The position numbers were made by a program, and so were the translations under genes. A DNA stretch of 9,657 bases. It comes from Bacteroidales bacterium UBA5507. Lineage in GTDB: Bacteria > Bacteroidota > Bacteroidia > Bacteroidales > Lentimicrobiaceae. Of this stretch, positions 4,625 to 9,657 are shown piece after piece (position 1 is the first letter of the stretch; every line of letters starts with the position of its first letter). The stretch covers positions 1 to 9,657 of the forward strand of contig DIOT01000039.1 in NCBI GenBank assembly GCA_002426195.1, in the 5' to 3' direction. The notes under the pieces were generated by a model. It saw only the letters and a program-made list of their open reading frames with translations. It had not been told where the DNA came from and did not search any database.

Positions 4625-5509
4625 CTATGTTGTAAGTTTTAGTACCACCCTTGTTCCCGGTGGTACATCTTCGCTAACCCAAACATTTCCACCTATAATA
4701 GCCCCTCTGCCTATTGTAATTCTGCCAAGGATAGTTGCATTTGCATATATTATAACATCATCTTCAACAATAGGATGTCTTTTAATACCTTTTACAGGAT
4801 TACCCTCTTCATCTAAAGGGAAGCTTTTTGCACCTAATGTTACACCTTGATAAATTCTGACATTATTTCCGATAACTGACGTTTCACCAATGACCACACC
4901 CGTGCCGTGATCAATAAAAAAGCCTTCGCCAATAGTTGCACCGGGATGTATATCAATACCTGTAATACTGTGAGCGATTTCACTAATAATGCGTGGTATA
5001 AGTGGAACCCCAAGTAAAAGAAGTTCGTGTGCAATGCGGTGATAAGTTATTGCAGTCATGCTTGGATAGCAGAAAATTGCTTCGCTAATGTGTTTGTTTG
5101 CCGGATCGCCATTATAAGCTGCCAGGGCGTCAGAGGCTAACATCTTTTTAATGTAAGGCAATTTCCGGATGAATTCACCTGCCATATGTTGTGATTTTTC
5201 CTTGCAGTCCTTGCATTTGTCCTGTGGTTCGGTACAATAGAAGCAGAAACCTCTGTTTATCTGCTTAGAAAGTAAATTGTAAGCTGTATGTATTCTTGAA
5301 CCAATAATATGGTGCAGGGTTTCTGCCCGTACTTTTGAGTCGCCAAAGTATCCGGGAAAAAGCGTTTCGCGAAGCACATCGGTTAGGTTCCTTATCTCAT
5401 CAATTGATGGAAGATCCATGTCGTGCCATGGTATGTGATATAAGGCACTATGCTTGCTAAGATCACATAAATGCCCAACTACCTTCTCAAAACCTTCTTT
5501 TGGTTTCAT
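4625..5509 (-). CDS. Serine O-acetyltransferase (CysE/EpsC family)
   Basis: 294 aa. Transfers acetyl from acetyl-CoA to L-serine, giving O-acetylserine for the cysK product encoded just upstream. The C-terminal part (about 180-285) is a left-handed hexapeptide-repeat beta helix. The catalytic pair matches E. coli Asp143/His158 in spacing: Asp186 in GIDIHPG and His201 in FIDHGTGVVIGET. The loop GVTLGAKSF (222-230) and the GN motif at 274-275 are typical of acyl-CoA binding. Oddities: Cys89, Cys92, Cys99 and Cys102 form a Cx2C-x6-Cx2C cluster in the N-terminal helical region, suggesting metal or redox binding. The protein ends VVLKLTT right after the beta helix, without the terminal Ile tail that inserts into CysK in the classical cysteine synthase complex. 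Its ATG overlaps the cysK stop (ATGA), so the two are co-translated. Function firm; cluster role unknown. Confidence 0.93.
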   Translation of the reverse strand: MKPKEGFEKVVGHLCDLSKHSALYHIPWHDMDLPSIDEIRNLTDVLRETLFPGYFGDSKVRAETLHHIIGSRIHTAYNLLSKQINRGFCFYCTEPQDKCKDCKEKSQHMAGEFIRKLPYIKKMLASDALAAYNGDPANKHISEAIFCYPSMTAITYHRIAHELLLLGVPLIPRIISEIAHSITGIDIHPGATIGEGFFIDHGTGVVIGETSVIGNNVRIYQGVTLGAKSFPLDEEGNPVKGIKRHPIVEDDVIIYANATILGRITIGRGAIIGGNVWVSEDVPPGTRVVLKLTT

Positions 5510-6438
5510 GTTATGAAAGGTTTGAAGAGATCAGTGCTGAGATATCGTTCACCTGTATCACAAATAACTGTTACAATCATCTTCCCTTCATTTTCCTTTT
5601 TGCCTGCCAGTTGCATGGCAGCGCTAACATTTGCTCCTGATGAAATTCCACAAAGTATGCCTTCTTCGCGCATTATTCTTCTTGAAATGTCGAATGCAAC
5701 TTCTTCCGAGACTTTTATTATGCCATCTAAAACCTTCATATTCATTATTTCGGGTACAAAGCCTGCACCTATTCCCTGGATTTTATGTTTACCCGGTTCT
5801 TCACCTGATAAAACAGCAGAGGTTTCAGGCTCCACGGCATAGATAAGGACTGAATCTTTTCTTTCCTTCAGTACTTCACCCACTCCCGTAATAGTGCCAC
5901 CTGTTCCAACACCTGCCACAAATATGTCGACTTCTCCACCTGTATCATTCCATATTTCAATAGCTGTTGTTTCTCTGTGCTTGGCGGGATTTGCAGGATT
6001 GGAAAACTGAAATGGTATGAAAGAATTACCAATACTTTCTTGCAATTCACGTGCTTTGGCTATTGCACCCTTCATTCCCTGGTCAGCGGGAGTAAGAATG
6101 ATTTCGCCTCCCATTGCTTTAATGAGCATACGTCGTTCAATGCTTACACTTTCGGGCATTGTAATCATCAATTTATAGCCTCTTTCGGCACATATCATTG
6201 CCAACCCTATTCCTGTATTGCCACTTGTAGGTTCTATAATTACAGTGCCTTCTCTTATCAAATTTCGCTTTTCAGCATCTTCGATTAATGCCAAAGCAAG
6301 ACGGTCTTTCACTGAATAGGAAGGATTGTGAGATTCAAGCTTGGCTAATATCCTGGCTGGCAATCCATTCGAAATTTTCCTGAGCTCAATCAGTGGGGTG
6401 CTCCCAATAAGTTGACTAATACCTGTGAATATTTTCAT
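5506..6438 (-). CDS. cysK: Cysteine synthase (O-acetylserine sulfhydrylase)
   Basis: 310 aa PLP enzyme of fold type II. It makes L-cysteine from O-acetylserine and sulfide in the cytoplasm. Lys44 in NPSYSVKDR is the PLP Schiff-base lysine. TSGNTG (71-76) binds the substrate carboxylate, GTGGT (178-182) binds the PLP phosphate, and GISSG (264-268) contacts the pyridine nitrogen. I start at ATG 6438 (MKIFTGISQLIGSTPLIELR) because CysK proteins begin here. The frame stays open upstream to an ATG at 6504, but the extra 22 residues do not resemble the family. The stop overlaps the start of the acetyltransferase gene, forming a two-gene serine-to-cysteine unit, perhaps extending to the regulator. 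The leader contains a 9-bp inverted repeat that may regulate it. Cystathionine beta-synthase is the main alternative within the family, but the paired acetyltransferase favours CysK. Confidence 0.93.
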   Translation of the reverse strand: MKIFTGISQLIGSTPLIELRKISNGLPARILAKLESHNPSYSVKDRLALALIEDAEKRNLIREGTVIIEPTSGNTGIGLAMICAERGYKLMITMPESVSIERRMLIKAMGGEIILTPADQGMKGAIAKARELQESIGNSFIPFQFSNPANPAKHRETTAIEIWNDTGGEVDIFVAGVGTGGTITGVGEVLKERKDSVLIYAVEPETSAVLSGEEPGKHKIQGIGAGFVPEIMNMKVLDGIIKVSEEVAFDISRRIMREEGILCGISSGANVSAAMQLAGKKENEGKMIVTVICDTGERYLSTDLFKPFIT

Positions 6439-6495
6439 CGGAAACAGTTTATTTATAAACAACAAAAAACTAGCTGGATGGTTATTGTGGATATT

Positions 6496-6535
6496 TTGCA
6501 GCAAATTGACCTGCTATTAAAAATAATTGCTGCAA
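6496..6535. promoter_or_regulatory. Inverted repeat in the cysK upstream region
   Basis: Perfect 9-bp arms TTGCAGCAA (6496-6504) and TTGCTGCAA (6527-6535), separated by 22 bp, lie 58-97 bp before the cysK ATG. The flanks extend the pairing imperfectly. It could be a dyad operator or, if transcribed, a leader hairpin. There is no T run to suggest a terminator. The 342-bp gap 6439-6780 otherwise holds only the divergent promoter at 6666. Confidence 0.4.
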
Positions 6536-6665
6536 CCTGAAGTATTTTTTGGCATCTTCTATATACGTTGTCGTTTTTTTCGTTACATTTAGATCGGATG
6601 TCAAATTATAGTAAATCAGGATAATATTAATAAAATGATCAAATGGTATATACCTGAATTTTTCC

Positions 6666-6673
6666 TATATTTG
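6666..6673 (+). promoter_or_regulatory. Bacteroidetes -7 box of the lipoprotein gene
   Basis: TATATTTG followed by CA is a full match to the TAnnTTTG -7 consensus. No good TTTG -33 element is present 19 bp upstream (ATGG there). Transcription from here would give a leader of about 100 bases before the ATG at 6781, AT-rich and A-rich towards its end. Confidence 0.5.
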
Positions 6674-6780
6674 CACGCTTTTACGGCTTTTAGACAAAAT
6701 TTGGAACAGAATTTGTTATCAGGATTTAGGAAAAAAAATAAAGAATCAACACAATCAATTCTAACGAAAATTAATTAATT

Positions 6781-7674
6781 ATGAAAAAGTGGAATCTATT
6801 GCTTTCATTGTTCCTTATAATGGGAACTGTATTTGTAACTTCTTGCTCTAAAGATGATGATGAAACCGATCCGGGTCCATCAATCAGTTTTAAAGGCGGT
6901 ACAGGTTATACAGCTGAAGATGTAACCATCCAAATTGAAGAGGCTATTCTTGTAGGAATTACAGGTTCAACTAGTCCAGTTTCCGGCGATAATCTTACAA
7001 AATTTAAGTTTACTATCATTTCAAACAATGTTCCTTCAACTTTTGTAGATTCTACTTTCAATTCTCCTTCATTCAACTGGGAATCTGAAATTACTTTTTC
7101 TGCAGTTGGCGAGGCTAGATTGTTATTCGAATTAACAGACAAAGCAGGCGTTAAGGTTTCAAAAGAACTGAATGTTGTTGTTGAAGATCCCGGAATGCAG
7201 ATCAACAAGTACATGGATGTTGAACTTGGCTCATGGAATGATGAGTCTGGAAGTTTCTTCTCAACGTCAGAAGGTAACGTCTATGTTCGTGGTCAGCTTA
7301 CCAACACTCCCGACAACCAGAAGAAAATTGACTTCCTGTTCTTCAAGGGTGTAACAAATGCAAATACAATTGCAGCTCCGGACGATGCAGATGCCAACAC
7401 AATTGTTGATCTTCAGTTATCAGGATGGACATTCAAGAATCAGACAAGATTTAATGTAACTAATATTACTGCTGCACAATTTGATGCTATTGGTGACACA
7501 TATCAGTTCCCGGTATTCAATATGGGCATCCAGACATCCAGAGTTAATTCATTAACTGAAGGTCAGGTAATTCTGTTCAAAACCGAAAGCAACAAGCTTG
7601 GTTTGATTAAGATTATTGACTTATGGAACCGTGGTGACAAAGCTAAGGTAAGCGTTATAGTACAAAAAGACTAA
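6781..7674 (+). CDS. Surface-exported lipoprotein of unknown function
   Basis: 297 aa. The signal peptide ends in the lipobox VTSC, with Cys22 as the acylated residue. It is followed by SKDDDE, matching the Bacteroidetes lipoprotein export signal (C-x-K-D/E-D/E), so the protein should sit on the outer face of the outer membrane. Residues about 35-135 have alternating strand patterns ending in LLFELTDKAGVKVSKELNVVVE, like an immunoglobulin/PKD-type beta sandwich. The remaining part (about 140-297) starts at MQINKYMDVELGSWNDESGSF and is also beta-rich; I do not recognise it. It has no catalytic motif I can name and no SusC/SusD partner nearby. It is transcribed alone, with its own -7 box and a strong terminator. 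Binding or structural roles are possible but not shown by the sequence. Confidence 0.85.
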   Translation: MKKWNLLLSLFLIMGTVFVTSCSKDDDETDPGPSISFKGGTGYTAEDVTIQIEEAILVGITGSTSPVSGDNLTKFKFTIISNNVPSTFVDSTFNSPSFNWESEITFSAVGEARLLFELTDKAGVKVSKELNVVVEDPGMQINKYMDVELGSWNDESGSFFSTSEGNVYVRGQLTNTPDNQKKIDFLFFKGVTNANTIAAPDDADANTIVDLQLSGWTFKNQTRFNVTNITAAQFDAIGDTYQFPVFNMGIQTSRVNSLTEGQVILFKTESNKLGLIKIIDLWNRGDKAKVSVIVQKD

Positions 7675-7697
7675 GGTGTTAGGTTAATACTTTTGCT

Positions 7698-7727
7698 AAA
7701 AGCTGCCACTGTTAAGTGGCAGCTTTT
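7698..7727 (+). terminator. Rho-independent terminator after the lipoprotein gene
   Basis: AAAAGCTGCCACT (7698-7710) pairs perfectly over 13 bp with AGTGGCAGCTTTT (7715-7727) around a GTTA loop, followed by ATTTTT. It begins 24 bp after the stop codon. Confidence 0.9.
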
Positions 7728-7807
7728 ATTTTTACCCACATGTGATTTTAGAAATGAAAGGTCCGATATCTAAAGACTGTAATATGTCCTCAATGACGCT
7801 TTTTTTC

Positions 7808-7815
7808 TAACTTTG
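7808..7815 (+). promoter_or_regulatory. Bacteroidetes -7 box of the lipid kinase operon
   Basis: TAACTTTG followed by CA matches TAnnTTTG in full. It ends 22 bp before the ATG at 7838, a usual leader length. The -33 element is weak (ATGTC about 20 bp upstream). Confidence 0.5.
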
Positions 7816-7837
7816 CACTATTATTCAAGATAATCTT

Positions 7838-8743
7838 ATGCCTGGCTCCAAAAAGCGTATCCTTTTTATTATAAATCCTGTATCAGGTGTACACTCAGGA
7901 CAAAAAGCCGGCTTCCCTGAGCTTGCAAAGGAATATCTTGATAAATCGAAATTCAAGATAACCTGTACTTATTCAGAGAGCGGTCAGCATGCATATGAAA
8001 TTAGCCGTCAGGCCGCATTTGATGGTGTTGATATAATAGTAGCTGTAGGTGGCGACGGTACTGCTAATTCCGTTGTGAAGGGGATGCATGGCAGTAATTC
8101 AGTCTTTGCCTTAATTCCTACAGGTTCCGGCAATGGACTGGCAAGATTTCTTAATATTCCGCTTGAGATTCCAAAGAGTCTGGCCATAATTAATAACCTG
8201 AACATAAAACCAATTGATACCATTACAGTCAATAATGAATTGTTTGTATCTATTGCCGGTGTGGGATTCGATGCTTTGGTAGCCAAGAGATTTGCAAAAT
8301 CAGGCAGGAGGGGTTTCTTTACCTACTTCCACATTGCACTTCAGGCATTTCCGGGTTACAGGCCGAGAAAATACAGGATGATTATTGATGGTGAGCCATT
8401 GAAGCGCAAAGCTTTATTTATTAGCTTTGCCAATAGCAACCAGTTTGGTTATAATACGGTTATTGCGCCTTCTGCATCAATTGATGATGGTTATATGGAC
8501 ATAAGTATAGTTATGAAACCTCCCGTATTTGAGGCTCCGTTTATACTTGGTCTTTTATGGCGCCATAAAATTGAGAATTCAGATTATATTGAGATAGTTA
8601 AAGCTAAAGAAGTATTCCTACCACGGAATAAGAACAGAGTAATTAATCTCGACGGTGAGCCAGTGAAAGTTGGCAAGGACTTGAATTTTAAAGTAAATCC
8701 GCTTTCCCTCAGGATGATTGTTCAATCTGCCCAACAAGAATAA
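7838..8743 (+). CDS. YegS/DagK-type lipid kinase
   Basis: 301 aa, usual length for bacterial diacylglycerol/sphingolipid kinase-like proteins. ILFIINPVSG (8-17) opens the nucleotide-binding domain, followed by the signature GGDGT (71-75) and PTGSGNGLAR (94-103). The C-terminal beta domain carries GVGFDA (141-146), ASIDDGYMDI (213-222) and NLDGEP (270-275), all conserved in the DAGK catalytic family. The enzyme would phosphorylate a lipid hydroxyl with ATP at the inner membrane. The substrate may be diacylglycerol or, since Bacteroidetes often make sphingolipids, a sphingoid lipid; the sequence does not decide. The stop is 3 bp before the ATG of the SUI1-like gene, so the two form an operon led by the promoter at 7808. 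Confidence 0.9.
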   Translation: MPGSKKRILFIINPVSGVHSGQKAGFPELAKEYLDKSKFKITCTYSESGQHAYEISRQAAFDGVDIIVAVGGDGTANSVVKGMHGSNSVFALIPTGSGNGLARFLNIPLEIPKSLAIINNLNIKPIDTITVNNELFVSIAGVGFDALVAKRFAKSGRRGFFTYFHIALQAFPGYRPRKYRMIIDGEPLKRKALFISFANSNQFGYNTVIAPSASIDDGYMDISIVMKPPVFEAPFILGLLWRHKIENSDYIEIVKAKEVFLPRNKNRVINLDGEPVKVGKDLNFKVNPLSLRMIVQSAQQE

Positions 8744-8746
8744 ACC

Positions 8747-9091
8747 ATGTCGCAGAAAAGAAAAAATATTTCGGGAATAGTATATTCAACAAATCCTGAC
8801 TTTGAATATAAATCTGATGTTCAGCCTGAAGCTGTGACATTGCCTCCTTCACAGCAGGATCTTAGGATTATGCTCGACAAGAAATTAAGAGGTGGTAAAA
8901 AGGCAACACTGATTACAGGTTTTGTCGGCACAAATTCCGACCTCGCAGATCTGGCAAAGAAACTTAAAAATCTGTGCGCTGCAGGTGGCTCGTCAGATAA
9001 CGGAGAGATAATAGTACAAGGAGATAACCGACAAAAAGTGATGGATTATCTCATTAAAAATGGATATAAGGCAAAGTTCAGCGGAGGCTGA
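8747..9091 (+). CDS. SUI1/eIF1-like translation factor (YciH family)
   Basis: 114 aa. The C-terminal two thirds (about 47-112) form a SUI1 domain: RGGKKATLITGFVG (48-61), then the helix DLAKKLKNLCAAGGSS (68-83), then EIIVQGDNRQKVMDYLIKNGY (87-107). The basic, Gly-rich RGGK loop and the GG-S-x-D-G turn are typical of eIF1 homologues, which bind the small ribosomal subunit and affect start-codon choice. The N-terminal 40 residues are less ordered and carry YSTNPDF, common to bacterial members. It follows the lipid kinase with 3 bp between stop and start. Such pairing is more likely a shared promoter than a shared pathway. The exact role of bacterial YciH proteins is not settled. Confidence 0.88.
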   Translation: MSQKRKNISGIVYSTNPDFEYKSDVQPEAVTLPPSQQDLRIMLDKKLRGGKKATLITGFVGTNSDLADLAKKLKNLCAAGGSSDNGEIIVQGDNRQKVMDYLIKNGYKAKFSGG

Positions 9092-9115
9092 TTACAGTAA
9101 TTTTGAAATATTTGT

Positions 9116-9657
9116 ATGATGAGAGTCATTAACTACCTAAAGAGCAATCCACGCATTTTCTACATTTTTTCTATTTTAATGTTGTTCCCCGCGTTATTGT
9201 GGCATCTTGGATTTCTCGCTATTAATTTCCCTACCGATGAACCGACCAGGGCCATTGTTGCTCTTGAAATGATAGTCAGTGGTAATTATTTTACTCCAAC
9301 AATAAATGGTGAATTCTATTACAATAAGCCTCCTCTTTATAACTGGATTATTATTGCTTATTATAAACTTGCAGGTAATTATTCGGAATTTACTTTAAGA
9401 CTTCCTGTGGTGATTGGACTGTTCCTTTTTGGAATCAGCATATCTTACTTCGTTCGTAAGGAATTGGGAGGTAAGAAGGCATTCATCATAGCGATGCTGT
9501 TTATTACTTCGGGCAGAATACTGTTTTGGGATTCTTTCCTGGGATTGATTGACATAACTTTTTCATTCCTTGTGTACACTTCGTTTATGTCGATATGGTT
9601 CTTGCATAAGAAGCGAAAGTACCTTGCCTTATTTTTGGTTTCATATTTCTTAACGGC
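9116..9657 (+). CDS. ArnT/PMT-type membrane glycosyltransferase, partial (N-terminus only)
   Basis: 180 codons are visible before the right edge and the frame stays open. Residues about 14-37 form the first membrane helix. It is followed by a periplasmic loop with the acidic pair Asp41-Glu42 in PTDEPTRAIVALEM, the conserved catalytic region of GT-C transferases of the GT39/GT83 type. The next block, SGNYFTPTINGEFYYNKPPL (55-74), is the hallmark of ArnT-like proteins. Further hydrophobic helices occur at about 95-112, 121-132 and 145-163. Members move a sugar from a polyprenyl-phosphate carrier to lipid A, protein or another acceptor; the acceptor here is unknown. Two in-frame ATGs lie at 9116 and 9119 and either may serve. 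It starts 24 bp after the SUI1-like stop. A TAATTTTG at 9098-9105 could be a -7 box, but it lies very near the start. Confidence 0.88.
   Translation, partial: MMRVINYLKSNPRIFYIFSILMLFPALLWHLGFLAINFPTDEPTRAIVALEMIVSGNYFTPTINGEFYYNKPPLYNWIIIAYYKLAGNYSEFTLRLPVVIGLFLFGISISYFVRKELGGKKAFIIAMLFITSGRILFWDSFLGLIDITFSFLVYTSFMSIWFLHKKRKYLALFLVSYFLT

Noticed and set aside
5506..6504. cysK start at the first ATG (6504)
   Set aside because: The 22 extra residues (MLQNIHNNHPASFLLF...) do not resemble CysK N-termini, and MKIFTGISQLIGSTPL at 6438 is the family start. The extra part also runs over the inverted-repeat region.

Overview
The window looks like a chromosomal segment of a member of the Bacteroidetes, probably near the Bacteroidales/Marinilabiliales, though I cannot place it more precisely. 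The base composition is AT-rich. Several genes are preceded by the Bacteroidetes-type -7 box TAnnTTTG and have no clear Shine-Dalgarno sequence. One lipoprotein carries the Bacteroidetes surface-export signal C-x-K-D-D. The left end encodes DUF4402 proteins, which are common in this phylum.

Left third (1-3193, all minus strand). Three secreted small beta-rich proteins (867-1385, 1497-2009, 2601-2996) precede a partial PapD-like periplasmic chaperone that runs off the left edge. The three proteins differ in length, but each ends with Tyr as the penultimate residue and Gly exactly 14 residues from the C-terminus. That is the classical signature of pilins from the chaperone-usher pathway. With the chaperone next door, I read this as a Bacteroidetes chaperone-usher-like surface fibre locus. 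An outer-membrane assembly protein is predicted beyond the left edge. Each subunit gene has its own terminator, so the genes look like separately tuned units.

Control region and regulator (3010-4564). An NtrC-family response regulator lies directly upstream of the 131-aa subunit gene. Between them are two copies of a 17-bp palindrome, TGTAAA-N5-TTTACA, centred 39 bp apart and placed like upstream activator sites. The regulator's sigma-54 contact loop reads GAFPGA instead of GAFTGA, and its Walker B reads LDD instead of LDE. The subunit gene's visible promoter is of the housekeeping Bacteroidetes type. Together these suggest an activator that may no longer depend on sigma-54.

Cysteine synthesis (4625-6438, minus strand). 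cysK and a serine O-acetyltransferase gene overlap by ATGA, covering both steps from serine to cysteine. The acetyltransferase has an unusual Cx2C-x6-Cx2C cluster and lacks the C-terminal Ile used for docking to CysK.

Right third (6781-9657, plus strand). A surface lipoprotein of unknown function has its own promoter and a strong terminator. It is followed by a YegS/DagK-type lipid kinase, an eIF1/SUI1-like protein 3 bp downstream, and the start of an ArnT/PMT-type membrane glycosyltransferase cut by the right edge.
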